Below are positions 11,301 through 22,646 of a stretch of 64,000 nt of DNA, in pieces. The translations under genes and the position numbers were made by a program. The stretch covers positions 5,449,528 to 5,513,527 of the forward strand of contig NW_006921535.1 of assembly GCF_000340215.1 (NCBI RefSeq), in the 5' to 3' direction. The notes beneath the pieces were generated by a model that searched no databases, had not been told where the DNA came from, and was given only the letters and a program-made list of their open reading frames with translations. The number at the start of each line of letters is the position of its first letter. Position 1 is the stretch's first letter. This DNA comes from Pseudocercospora fijiensis CIRAD86 (Eukaryota; Ascomycota; Dothideomycetes; Mycosphaerellales; Mycosphaerellaceae).

Positions 11301-14300
11301 TAGCTAACCCTAACTAGCCGGAGATTAAGCGTTATTTGTTCGACTATTAGGACGCAATAGACCGCCCGGATATTACGATAAGGGTCTTTATTTAGAAAGC
11401 TAGGGAGTTTTTATACGAGGTCTGCTATAGGAACGTATTTAGTCGCTATATCGCGAGATATTAGACGGTCGAATACTAGAAGCGTAGCCTCCCTTACCTT
11501 TACCTCTTACTATAGATCGCGCCCGATTAAGCGCTAGATACTATATCTAAGATCGACAACTTTATCCGCGCTAAGCTTCCGAGCCTAGCCGAGGACCCGG
11601 ATAGCAGCGTAACGAACTTAGTTAAGGAATATATATATTATAGACCCTATAGCGCGGGCTTTCTATACGTCCCGTATATATAGTTACCTCGATACTCCGA
11701 AGGGACGTATTCTAAGGGATTCCCTATAGAGTTCTCGGACGAGACGGTAGTAACTAATATCGCGTTTCCGAAATATCGCAGACGCCGTAACGGGAGGATA
11801 TAGAATAAGAGGAGGAATCGCGCGTTCCTCTTCGACAATCGTTATATCGTACTATACAATCTATATCTACTAAAGCGGTTTAACGCCTATATTAACGTCG
11901 AGTAGGTCCGCTTATTGCGGGCGATTAAATATATTAATAAGTACATTTATAAGGGCGCCGACCGTACGACTACCTACCTCGAGATTCCTAGTAACGAGAT
12001 CGCTAACTACGTTAATATACGATATATTAGTCCTACGATAGCGATATATAACATCTTAGGAGGCAAGCGCTATAAAGAATAGCCCGCGGTTATTCGACTA
12101 GACGTCTACCTACCGCGCCCTAGGGATAATATCGTATTTAACTATAACGCGACGATAGCGGACCTATACGGCGATAGACGATAACGCACTACGCTCGTCG
12201 CGTAGTTTCGGTATAACGCGTTGCTACTAGATAACGACGTATCTTGCCGGCGCTTAACGTATCTTAAGTTTCTAAAACACTATACGCTATATAACAAAGC
12301 GTAGAAGAAACGTTCTAGGCGCGTAGTATACTCTATCGCGCGTCTTAACCCGCCCCTACGTCCTAAAGGCGAGATACTATATTTAATTAAATTGCTCTAT
12401 ATCGTTCGGGGTGCTAAATGTTTCCGCGACTTAAGGATATATAGCGGTACTATATATAAGAGCTTTCGAGCGGCGGCGATTGTATCTAGTCTTATAAGAT
12501 CGGAAGATAAATAGCTCGATACGTTCTAGGAGGCCGAGAAGATATATACCTCTCGACAATTGCGTCTTATATTCGTACTACTTATCCTAACGGATACGAT
12601 ATCCGGAGCCGACTCTACGCGATAGTAGAGTCTTCTATAGAGGGATATATATAAAGATCTATATATCGAACTGCGGCGTAGAGGCTACGTAGGAAGGTAT
12701 AAGGAGATAAATGCTACTACTAAAAGTTATAGTAAGTAGTAGCTATATACCGAATTGGTTGCTAACGGATATAAGGTATCGGGCTATAGACTACCGAGTC
12801 CCGATCCTTCGTAGGCGAAAATACGTAGTAGTAATAATACTATCGCTTAAGAAGAAGCGCTAGTCGATATAGGAAACGAAGACGGGAACAAACTCTACGT
12901 ATAACAAAACGCCTACCTTCTTAATAATAGTTAAAGGCGAGCCTTTACCGATATTACGAACGATATCGACTAGAATCCGTTAACGGCGCACTTTTTTATC
13001 TAAGGTCTAGGAGGCTATAGGAAGACGTTCCTATACTATATACTCGTAGCGACCTATAGAGTACGTAGCCTTATCGTGCTATATATCGCGTCTTTAGGTA
13101 TCGCCGTATAGCTGCTTCCTAGTAGTCGTATAGCGCACTCCCGATTCAAACTTCCTTTAAGTAATACCGGGTAGTAGGACTATCCTATTACGTAAGATAT
13201 AATAGACGCTAAGCTAATCCGAAAGACTTATCTAGTTATTTAGGACGAAGCCGCGATATAGAATAGACGCGATATTATAGCTATATATCGACTCTTTTAC
13301 AAGTTATAATTAGATAGTAACGGCTAGGGTAACGAACTATTCTTCGCGAAAGTCCCCGTCGTATTCGGCGGCGACTAGGTATAGACTCTTCTAGTGCTTC
13401 CCGAGTATAAGAAGTCTTCGAAGGAAGCAGACGTAATAGCGATTACATTTAAAGCCTTCCTAATCTAGAACAAGATTAAGGTACTCTATCTCTAGCAAAA
13501 TATACGGCTCGTAGATAGCAATCCGCGGAACGTCGACTTCTACCGCTAGACCCTCTATATTATATACGACAACGTATTCGATCGATTTATTAAGCTACTA
13601 ATATACGTCGGAAGAGTCTAGGACCTTAGCGAGCTTATCGATTTCGTCTTTCTAAGACAGGGTATTATTAAGGCTAAGTACGACCTAGTATTCTATCGTT
13701 CTTAAGCTATCCTTTATATAACGAACGATACCGCCTACGAGATTAACGAACGTATCGTAGACGACCTACCGTATAGTGCAATTCGCGAATATCGCTACGA
13801 GGATAAGATAGAGAAGTTACCTAGCGATAAAGACTAGCCTCCGGAAATCTTAAGCCTTTTAAAATCTATCTAGAACACCGAGCTCTAGATTCCTTGCCTA
13901 CGGATCCGGGTAGGTATACTAATAATAATTATACGGAATATCTATAAGACCGTAGGACTCGTAAACGGAACGCGGGTTATCGTCGTAAAAACACTCTAGT
14001 TCGGGGTTAAAGTTCGGAAACTGCTTAACAACGATAATTAGGAAGTGTACTAGATACCGCGAATCTAGATATATTCGAACAAAGGCCTACCGTTTACCCT
14101 TAAGCGATATTAACTTCCGCTTCGACCTTGTTTCGCAATAACGATAAATAAATCTTAGGGTTAATCCCTAGTATATATTAGTATCGACCTTCGACGGCCC
14201 GTATTTAGCTACGGCTAATTCTTCGTAGCATTCTTACGCGTTACGGACGTATATAACCTCCGCGTACTTATTAACGGAAAGTATGCTTTAACGTAGGGCG

Positions 14301-15298
14301 GCGACTCCCTAAATAAGGTATTTCGCTCGGCTCTATTATATCTACCTAAGCGTCTCTACGACTTTATTTTCAAGGATAGAAATCTGTTTATAGGTATAAC
14401 CTCGAACGTCCTATTACGCGGAGCGATATACGCTATACCTACTAGCTCTACTAGACTAGCGTAGCAACCGCGACGCCCGTAGGATACACTTAACTACGTA
14501 CCTCGAGCGTATATTCCCGAAATCGCTAAACCGCCTACCGGTTCTACTCGAGACGCTATAGAACCCGAAGACGAGCCTAACTAGTATACTCGAAACTTTA
14601 CGAGTCTAGACCGCGAAGTAGGTAGCGATAGTAGCCTTCCGCGTAGGGTAGAAAGGGGTCCTAGGGCATTCGTACTAGGTAACGACAAAGATAGGACGTT
14701 AGTTAATACTAGAGTCGGACGATAGCTAAGCTAGCGAGAAACTGCGCTAACTATAGTACTAGCGAAAACTTTGCGCCGACCGTTATTCGTAGAACTTCCT
14801 AGATACTAACTAGACGACTCCTTAGTCTACCTCTAGAACTTAGCCCTAGGTCCTAGTAACGCCTAATAGATAATACAAGTTACGGCTAAAATAATACCTT
14901 CGAAGGAGATTGCGTAGGTAGATCTAACTAAGGCCTCGTCGACACTACCTACGCTAGTACCTATACCGATACCTCGTTCTATATCTACGGCACGTACAAT
15001 CTAACAGATTTCTAAGGATACTACGCCTATTCTAGGTCCTTCGTTCTCTAAGAAGCGACTACCCGGACAACCCGTATTGCTCTCGAAGCCTATATCCTAT
15101 ACTTAAGTCTCTACTCCGACCTCGATACTATACGCTCTAATACTACCTCGCACTCTAAGGCTAGGCGATATTACTAAGGCAAAGGCTCCGGTTATCGTAT
15201 ATAAACAAGAAGCTAAGATCCTTAGTATACTTTAAGACGCAGATCTCGACTTCGATATAGAAGACTTTTAGGCTGCGATTAGTAGTTATTCTCTATAA
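8312..15298 (+). pseudogene. Helitron Rep-helicase (RepHel), copy B1
   Basis: Replication initiator plus Pif1-type helicase for rolling-circle transposition; 2328 codons from ATG to TAA in one frame, with only RIP-type stops inside. The N-terminal ~550 codons are low-complexity. A Helitron_like_N region spans roughly codons 930-1110. The two-histidine HUH site is destroyed: the context RSLPYLYLLL has Tyr at 1062 and 1064 where the family has His-x-His (CAC/CAT to TAC/TAT). The catalytic-tyrosine motif KYINKYIYKG survives at 1206-1215. Helicase motifs: Walker A GLGGYRKT at 1565-1572 (Gly before Lys now Arg), Walker B DEAA from 1645, GGD at 1686-1688. A polar C-terminal tail follows. The length is identical in B2. 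TATA box 66 nt upstream. Confidence 0.93.
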
Positions 15299-15520
15299 GA
15301 TATATATATAAAACTTCTCTATCTATACTAGCATTTTTTTCTCTTTAGGTATAGAGTTTAGCTACCTAAATACGGTTAGCGTATTACTACTTCTCCGAGG
15401 CACCGAGAACCTTGTTATTTAGCCGCCTATCTCCTATTTATATAAGCTAAGTTCCCGGCAGTTCTCTTAGTTATCCTCCTTTCTCTTCGGGTTCTCTACT
15501 ATATTCCTAGCGCTAATACA
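15299..15520 (+). promoter_or_regulatory. Promoter region of the second Helitron ORF
   Basis: TATATAAG at 15439-15446, 75 nt before the ATG of the downstream ORF; the same element and spacing occur in B2 (61317-61324). Confidence 0.5.
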
Positions 15521-16528
15521 ATGTCGAGCCTTAATATTATACCTAAAGTAGGAAAGGATTACGCATAACAGTTCGTATAAGTAGTAGTAGAAGCATATTA
15601 AAAAGGTAAAATTTAGGAAACTAGAACTACGGACTACGCGCTAGCAAAGAAAATCGTAAGCGGTAAAGGGCGAGATCTAGTATTTCGAGAGGGCTATATA
15701 CGTATACTAGGAAAAGGCGTAACGTAGAAGGGTACCGATAAAAGAGCGAGGCGAGCGGCGCTAGTCTATATCCTCGGCGTAGACGCTAGAAGTTGCGCTA
15801 TACTAAACTGTCCCTTTCCTTCGAAATATAGAACTTACGAATCTAACCGTAGTTATTTCGAAACGTGCCGTTATTCCTATAACCTAGCGCTAAAGCTACT
15901 ATATAGTAATTGCGCTTATAAAGGAGATCCTAGGAGCTATACTAGCTATATAAACTATAACCGGAAGAGAGTAGTATTACTAGAATTCGAAGATAGCGGG
16001 CGGGCTTCGAAATCGAATACTCGACCTCTATCTATAGAGTACGAATAGGAAGAGGATACCCTAGAATATTAAGAGACTATCTCTACTAAGGATGCTAGCT
16101 ACTAGTAGGAATACGACTTTACCCCGGAAGTGTCTTAGAAAGCGGAAGAACTTAGGAGAAGTATAAGCGAAGTATAGCTCTAGCAACTCTTCGAGTTTCT
16201 AGCGGAATTGTTATATTCTAATTCTCCTACGTTTCCGACGTAGTATATTCGAGATATATATTACGAGAGTATTAGCGAGATTGTAAGCGGTTATATATAG
16301 AAAACAGATAGTAAGCGAGCTCGTATAGAAGTCGTCGCGGTAGTAAAGCGGACTTAACTAGATTAGGTATACATTTCAAACCGACTATAATACGAATAGT
16401 AACAACGGCGGTAACGTACTAAGAAACGCGAGATTAAACATTGCTAGCTTCGCTAACCGATATTATAGGCCTAGTATATATCTATTATACAGGTAGACGA
16501 GATAAAAATAGAAAGGAGAAGATTATAA
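15521..16528 (+). pseudogene. Second Helitron ORF (335 codons), unknown function, copy B1
   Basis: One frame from ATG (MSSLNIIPKVGKDYAQ after reading TAA as Gln) to TAA, interrupted only by RIP-type stops. B2 has exactly the same length (1008 nt), so it was a real gene. The middle (about codons 85-130) has several Cys and aromatic residues, including an NCPFPSKYRTYE stretch, which could be a metal-binding fold. The C-terminal third is Glu/Gln/Arg-rich and probably helical. I do not recognise the family. It sits 222 bp behind the Rep-helicase with its own TATA box, so it was probably transcribed separately. The last few stops are ambiguous; 16526-16528 fits both copies. Confidence 0.65.
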
Positions 16529-16677
16529 GTTACTTTATAGATTTCATTTTTTATAGAGGGCTAACTAACCTCCGTAGAGTATATATATCGGTCCGCGCTC
16601 TATAGTATAGATAGTATATCTTATCTTATTTCCTCTCGCTTTTTCTAACTTTCAACTTCTTAATTAGTATACTATTC

Positions 16678-17119
16678 TTAGATTATCGCGTTCTTCTAAG
16701 TAGCGGCGATATAGATTCCTATAGCAAATCGATTCCTAGGTCCTATCTAGACGAAAGGAGAGCTAGTACCGAAGTCCTAGGTAAAGTCTAATCCTAGGAG
16801 GGTAGCGTACGACTGCGCGTTAATAGTCGAGGTGCCTAGCGACTACTAGTACTCGATAGTCTTAGCGCCCTCTTAGAGGACGACGGTATAGTTAAAGGTA
16901 AGGCAGCGCACTACGCTACTAACGAAACGTATAAAGACTTCGCCTACGACGAGCTTTAAGGGTTAGTATATCTAGCAATATAGATTTATAAACGAGACTT
17001 ACTAGAGTCGCGACCCTCTTAGAGCCGGTCTTCTTAGCTAGAACTCGCTTCGTAAAGCAAGGGGGAGACTCGTTAGAGGACGTACCGGCGAGATCGATAA
17101 CTTCCTTACCCTTAAACAC
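16678..17119 (-). pseudogene. Small Helitron minus-strand gene with probable intron, copy B1
   Basis: Two readable pieces in different frames are joined by a good fungal intron. Exon 1 is about 17119-17003 (FKGKEVIDLAGTSSNESPP..., basic and Ser-rich). The intron is 17002-16954, with GTAAGT donor and TACTAAC branch site (16962-16968), ending AAG. Exon 2, 16953-16678, runs 91 codons to TAA (ending AIGIYIAAT-KNAII). The codon at 17117-17119 is GTG and B2 has no ATG there, so the true start is probably further upstream. The AAG acceptor is unusual; the downstream TAG would put exon 2 out of phase. Product about 130 residues, family not recognised. It converges on the second ORF. Codon spacing is identical in B2. 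Confidence 0.45.
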
Positions 17120-17257
17120 TTAAGCGACTAATACTATTAGCGACGCGGTTGTAAAGGTTTAGCGATAATGTTAAACTTACCGGTAGCGCTCGAGATCTTA
17201 CTAAGAGTGTCTATACTCGCTAGTATAGCAGGTAGATATAGTTACTAAATTAGGGAA

Positions 17258-17311
17258 GGTAGTAGTAGTAGTAGAAGTATTGTTAGTAGAAGTAGTAGTA
17301 AGTAGAAGAAG
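17258..17311. repeat. TAG/AAG trinucleotide microsatellite
   Basis: Runs of tag, gaa and aag just inside the 195-bp Helitron 3' terminal region; longer in B2 (63140-63216). Confidence 0.7.
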
Positions 17312-17503
17312 TTGTTATTAGAAAGGCGCGCGATTTAAAAAGTGCGATTTGTAACGATTTCCGCCTTGTTACCTAGCGCGGTACGGTAATAGCCGCCGTA
17401 GAATCTTCTAGAATCTAGCTTACCCTACCCCGCTCGTCGCCTTAGCCTTTACTTATAGCTCTTCGCCCTTTACTTATAGCTCTTCGAGCTATATAAACAC
17501 TAG
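17309..17503 (+). other. Helitron 3' terminal region, hairpin and CTAG end (B1)
   Basis: 195 bp shared with 34296-34490 and 63215-63409. It ends with the hairpin TATAGCTC-TTC-GAGCTATA at 17475-17493, six bases (taaaca) and CTAG at 17500-17503, the classic Helitron terminus. A direct repeat of TTTACTTATAGCTCTTCG precedes and overlaps the hairpin. Confidence 0.9.
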
Positions 17504-18400
17504 TCTATAATATAACAACTTAACAAAAGTTAGGGCCCCTTTAGGCTTAGTGCGGCTTAAAACGGGCTAACCGCGGCCTCTAATTAGTAGACGCGAGGAA
17601 CGTTAATACCTTAGCGATCCGGAAGGGCGCAGACGTCGTAGTATATACCGCGACGAGCTATAACTTCGATAGTAGTCTCGAAAAGGGCGTCTTCGTCGTA
17701 TATACCTTATCTGGCGGTGTTTGCTCGCGGCGGTATTACGCGGAGTCTATAACAACTTAATAAAAGTTAGGGCCCCTTTAGGCTTAGTGCGGCTTAAAAC
17801 GGGCTAACTGCGGCCTCTAATTAGTAGACGCGAGGAACGTTAATACCTTAGCGATCCGGAAGGGCGTAGACGTCGTAGTATATACCGCGACGAGCTATAA
17901 CTTCGGTAGTAGTCTCGAAAAGGGCGTCTTTGTCGTATATACCTTATCCGGCGGTGTTTGCTCGCGGCGGTATTACGCGGAGTCTATATTATAACGCGTT
18001 GCCGCCGCGATAGTAGTATTCCGGAAGGGTATATCTAACTTTTAGGCCTAATCCGGCGGTATTTGCTCGCGGCGGTATTGCGCGGTTACGCTATCTCTAA
18101 TATAATAATAACTTAATAAACCGTAGGTCTACTTTAGGCTTAGTACGGCTTAAAACGATCTAAAAGCCGCCTCTAATTAGCTATATCCGAGGAACGTTAA
18201 AACTCCTTAGTTCGCGACCGGTTCGGAGGACATAGTAGTCGTAGTACGTATCGTAAGGCTTCGCCGCTATAATAGTAGTATTTCCGATACTATATATATC
18301 TTTTACGCCCGATCCGATAGTATTTACTCGAGGCTATATAGTCGTTTACGCCTAATCCGGGGATATTTACTCGAGGCGGTATACTCGAAAGGCTAAGCGT
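17504..18400 (+). repeat. Tandem copies of the Helitron 5' terminal unit
   Basis: Unit 1 is 17504-17745 and unit 2 is 17746-17982 (period about 237); both start TCTATAA and share AACAACTTAA, GGGCCCCTTTAGGC and the TTTGCTCGCGGCGG block. A partial unit starts at 17983 and a diverged third copy of the TTAATAAA-containing part at about 18104. The same unit occurs once at the start of B2 (34491-34730), which identifies it as the 5' terminus. Confidence 0.75.
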
Positions 18401-19416
18401 ATCGGATATAGCTTACTATAAGTGTTCTAAATAGTACTACTTATTATAGGTAATTTAGATAGTACTACTTACTATAAGCGTTCTTAATAGTACTTACTAT
18501 TAGCGTTCCGAGTTAGACAGTTAACTTAGACTTACTATACGCGTTCCGGATAAGACTTAGTATAAGCGTTTAGATTAGAATTACTATATAGCGCGTTTTA
18601 AATAAAACTTAGTATAAGCGTTATAGATAGTAGTACTAACTATTAGCGCTCCGGATTAGACTTACTATATACGTTCCGAATAGTACTTAGTATTATAAGC
18701 GTTCTAAATTAGACTTATTCTTAGTATTATAGATATTCTATAGAGTACTCGCTATAGGCGTCCTATAGGATACTCGTAGTAGGCGTTATATAGGGTACTC
18801 GCTATAGGTATTCTATAGAGTACTCGCTATAGGCGTTTTATAAGGTACTCGTAGTAGGCGTTATATAGGGTACTTGCTATAAGTAGTTCGAATATAGGCG
18901 TTTTAGATAGTGTTTACTATAAGCGTTCCGGATAGTACTATTTGCTATAGATACCTCGGATAGTTACCGCTATAAGCGTTTCAAATATTGCTACTCGCTA
19001 TAAGCGTTTTTAGTAGTATTTACTATAAGCGTTTCGGATATAACTTGCTATAAGTATTCTAAATAGTGCTTACTATTAGTATTTTAGATAGTACTACTTG
19101 CTATAAGCGTTCTTAATAGTACTTACTATTAGCGTTCCGAGTTAGACTTACTATACGCGTTCCGGATAAGACTTAGTATATACTTGCTTTAAGCGTTCTT
19201 AATAGTACTTACTATTAGCGTTCCGAATTAGACTTACTATACGCGTTTCGGATAAGACTTAGTACAAGCGTTTCGGATTAGAATTACTATATAGCGCGTT
19301 CTAAATAAAAATTAGTATAGGCTATAAATAGTAGTACGCTATAGGTGTTTTATAGGGTCCTATACGTTCCGGATAGTACTACTCGCTATAGATATTCTAT
19401 AGAGTGCTTACTATAG
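18401..19416. repeat. Minisatellite (23-28 bp units), left part
   Basis: Degenerate tandem units of the type GCGTTCCGGATAGTACTTACTATAA, with variants ending TCGCTATAG and shorter ggcgttatatagggtactcg forms. No coding capacity. Continues at 31608 after gypsy copy 2. Confidence 0.85.
19413..19416. repeat. Target-site duplication ATAG (left) of gypsy copy 2
   Basis: ATAG at 19413-19416 matches ATAG at 31608-31611. Removing the element restores a normal satellite unit (cttactATAGgcgtttt). Confidence 0.85.
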
Positions 19417-19696
19417 TGAAGGACGGAAACCAATACCACCACTACCACCTGTAGTAATAGTATAGGCCACCGAGGGTAACATGACCTATAGCAATATGGA
19501 CAGCTATGTTTAGTATAATAGGATAACAAGACGGTCGCTTAGGCTGAAGACTAGAGCCCTGCAATATAGGCATTATAGAAGTGTGACATAAATAATGTAC
19601 TGTACGAGGTTGGTGCTCTATCTACAATGTAGAAGGAGGCCTCTTATATAGGCTCAAAACTCAGCCTAGGTATGTAGGGCCGGTTACTAGCTAATA
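19417..19696 (-). repeat. 280-bp LTR (3' LTR of gypsy copy 2)
   Basis: Best preserved LTR of the window. It begins TGAAGGACGG on the + strand, confirming TG...CA ends, and still has several CCA and CAC triplets lost in the other four LTRs. Confidence 0.93.
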
Positions 19697-19711
19697 TCCC
19701 TCCCTTTCTTC
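19697..19711 (-). promoter_or_regulatory. Polypurine tract of gypsy copy 2
   Basis: Minus strand GAAGAAAGGGAGGGA abuts the 3' LTR, the usual primer site for plus-strand synthesis. It confirms minus-strand orientation. Confidence 0.85.
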
Positions 19712-19807
19712 GTGTCTGACTAGATACGCTTTATATTGCGCGCTTAAAACAAACAGTTATATAGTAACCTTAGGTATCTTAGCTAAGGCTATCTTTTAGA
19801 GACTCCG

Positions 19808-19831
19808 CAATAACACCCCCGGGATAGCATT
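19808..19831. repeat. Module-border palindrome, copy 2, 3' of ORF3
   Basis: caataacaccccc-gggatagcattg, just after the ORF3 stop; slightly degraded right arm. Confidence 0.7.
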
Positions 19832-19835
19832 GTTC

Positions 19836-22646
19836 CTAGATTCCATTAATATGCAAAAACAACTTCCTAAGCATCCAATCTACTACGCTAACTTACTGCT
19901 GCTTCAATGTACCGTAATCCTTACTAGCAATAACCTTATTAGCTAGTCGACTGTCCTAAACTCCTCCGCAGGTGTTAAAGCTGTTAGCACTAAAGTACTC
20001 TACCTCGAAGCGAGCTTAATTAACGAGGAGATTAGCAGCTTTCTCCTATATAGCGTTCTCCTACTCGCGTAGATAGTCCTTAAGCTCCTCCTTACTAAAC
20101 TAGAGGATTTGTTTAACTTCGTTCTAAACAACGTAACTTAACTAAGGAATTCTACCGACTAGGGCATCGGAAATGTAACTAAGGCCTTCGACTAAGATAG
20201 CGGTAGGGAAGGCGAACGGTACGAAGGTGTTAGAACCTAGAAGGGCGGTCAGATTGCGGTGCGCCTTAGCAACCTTAGCGACGGTTAAGTTGTCGTAGCC
20301 CTTAATCTTAGTGCCGTCGATGACACGAGAGTAGCTAGGGTCGATTAATATACGGTCGCTCTCGGGCTTTAGATCGCTATGCGGAAGGTATAGTATCTAA
20401 ATAGAGACTTCGCATTCCTTTAGAGGGTTGAGGATCTACTAAGCTGCCTCGCCTTCGTTAGGCTAACTATCGAACATATAGCCGAGGTCGTCGTTAGTAA
20501 GGTGCTTGTTAGTAAGCTTGCCAATCTTGTTTAGTGGAACTAGGCTACGGGTATTAAGCTTCTTAACCTAGTTCTCGAAGACCTCTAGTTCGTGTATGCC
20601 CTCGATAATAGTTAAATAGGCAGTCTTATCTTTAGATATAAGAGAAACCTTAATACGCAGATAGCTAGCACCCTTACTAGCTACGAGCTTAACTATATCT
20701 TGTCCGAGACGAGAAGTCTCCTTAGTAGGGCAGTTCTTATAACCACCGTTACTTACCTTAAAGTACTTAGCAGGCTTAGGGACGGAGATAAGCTCGTATA
20801 CGTAATCAGGTCGAAGGGTAACGGCTAAGAGCTACAAGGCGGGATGCTAACGGACGATTTGGTTGCTTACTCTATAGGTTTGAAGGGCATTGCGGCCTTC
20901 CTACTTAGATTTAGGCAGTTTACGTATATACTAGAAGAATATACGAAACTCCTCCTACATTAGGTCGACGATAAGAGGAAGGTGCGCTCTACGAGGCGAC
21001 TGTATCTAACCGAAGACTCGAGGGAAGATAGCATTGCTAGTCTAACGAAAGCGGTCGAAGGAGGTGCCTTGTCCGAGAATGCTAGTAATTAACTTGTAGC
21101 GACGCTTAGTTAGTGTGAGATCGCGAGTGATAGTGCTAGTAGGGTTGAATACGTAGAGTCCTAGGGAGGTCGGGGCGGTAGTAGGACGTCTAGGAAACTA
21201 GTTAGCATAACTAGTCTTAAGGGTAGTAAAGGTATCCTAATTAGCAACCTCGCGACTAATCTTTAATAGGCGACCGACGAGGACACTCGCCTTAGCACTA
21301 GTATAGAGACTACAGACCTTAGCAGCCTTCTTAACATAGTTAGCATATATAGTGAACCGCTCTTTACCTAGCTTACTAAGGTCGTCGAGCTATTAATAGA
21401 TAGACAGGGCAGTAGGAGCTTTGCCTATATCGGCTTTAAGAACTATATCGATGTTAGTAATAAGGTGCGTAATAGAGTCGCCCTTGTAAGAACTATAGAT
21501 GTTCTTAGTTAACAGGATCGGCGAGAGGCCTCTATCTCTACGCTCGCTAAAGGAGCCTTTAGAGGAGACATCTTCTAGTAGTGCATCTAGTATATTAATA
21601 TCCGAGTTACTATAGTTAGTACTATAGTTAGTACCCTAGTCGGTACTAGAAGGAGTACTGTACTTCTTAATAGCCTTACGGAGGGCCTAGCGAGTATGCA
21701 ATGCCTTCTTACGCGCTACTTCGGCCTTAGCGCGCTCGTCTTAAACTTCTTAAGGGACCTTACGGTTGCGGGTCGAGCGACGATCTTTAGCCTACATTTC
21801 TGCAGCGAGCGCAAGACTAGTAGCCGTATCGGCCTCGGTTTCTAGGCGAAGAGCCTTGCGTTTAAGGATATTAACGATAGGAGCCTCTTAACCCTTAACA
21901 ATAAAGCCTACACTATTAATACGATAGCCCTTCTCTTTTAGTAGATCCTTAGTTATCTATACGTTAAGATCGACCTAGACAATCGCATCGTAGTGCTTCT
22001 TCTAGTAGGCTATCGTAAAGTCGTTAAGCGCAAAGGACAAGTTGAGTAGCTACTTGCCTACCTTCTTACTAGCGGTAGATATACGATAGATTATAGTACG
22101 GGAAAGATACTCGGCGCCTTAACGACGGACCTTATACTTATTAACGAACGAAGAGACCTGCTTAGTACGCTCTTGTCTACCGTAGGCGAAGTTAATAAGG
22201 CTCTTAGAAAGACTGCTTGGTCCTCCCTAATGTTCGAAGGCCTAGTCGAGGGTCTTAAAGCGCAAGCGAATCTAGGTACCGGCAGTCTCGAGGCTATAGA
22301 CGATAGGAAAGGCTTATTCAATATCTATATCGTTAAGAACCTTGCGCTTGAAGATACGCTTACCGATAGACTAACGCAAGTTGTTTATACCGTACGCAAC
22401 TAAGATAGTAGCCTTCTTAATGTTCCTATTAATAACGCGTAGTAGGGTGCGAGCGTTCTAGATCTTCTCTTAAGGGTCTTTAAGGGCGGTAACGATCTAG
22501 AAGCAGTACTCGAGGCTGGTTATAGTAGCTAAGGCGCTGTCGGATAGGGCTTCGATCGGAACTAGGGCGGCTAGGCTTAGGTTAATAGGGGCAGGTAGGT
22601 CGTTGCTGCTGCTAGCGCCTAGCGGATTCGGGGCGCCGGAAGACAT
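19836..22646 (-). pseudogene. gypsy ORF3, 936 codons, unknown function, copy 2
   Basis: Third large ORF of the retrotransposon, in the position of an env or accessory gene. ATG at 22644-22646 (MSSGAPNPLGASSSND); one uninterrupted frame of 936 codons through RIP-type stops to a TAG at 19836-19838. Copy 3 has the same ORF with one codon fewer. Visible features: a polar N terminus, a Lys/Arg-rich segment around codons 150-210, a highly charged Ala/Glu/Arg-rich helical stretch around 265-340, a Ser/Thr/Asn-rich linker, and a long mixed C-terminal region without obvious membrane segments. I see no signal peptide, zinc knuckle, DDE, RT or chromodomain pattern. A 400-bp leader with TATA-like and CT-rich sequences suggests separate transcription. 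The final TAG could be a mutated TGG or CAG. Confidence 0.7.

Larger units (their letters stand above)
5737..17503 (+). mobile_element. Autonomous Helitron B1 (5' end outside window)
   Basis: Rolling-circle transposon. It contains, left to right, a long minus-strand ORF (cut by gypsy copy 1), a Rep-helicase, a second + strand ORF, a small minus-strand gene, a TAG-rich microsatellite and a terminal hairpin followed by CTAG at 17500-17503. It is colinear with B2; the Rep-helicase and second ORF have identical lengths in both copies. The next element begins at the following base with TC. Confidence 0.88.

Noticed and set aside
11647..11838. 63-codon minus-strand ORF
   Set aside because: Lies antisense within the Rep-helicase; no independent support.
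17504..17990. LTRs of another retrotransposon
   Set aside because: The 237-bp units are tandem, lack TG...CA ends and flank no internal region; their identity with the start of B2 fits a Helitron 5' terminus.
22091..22403. Open frames on both strands at 22091-22321 and 22173-22403
   Set aside because: The + strand frame is the shadow of ORF3, and the minus-strand frame starting at 22321 is out of phase with the ORF3 frame from 22646 (325 nt, not divisible by three).
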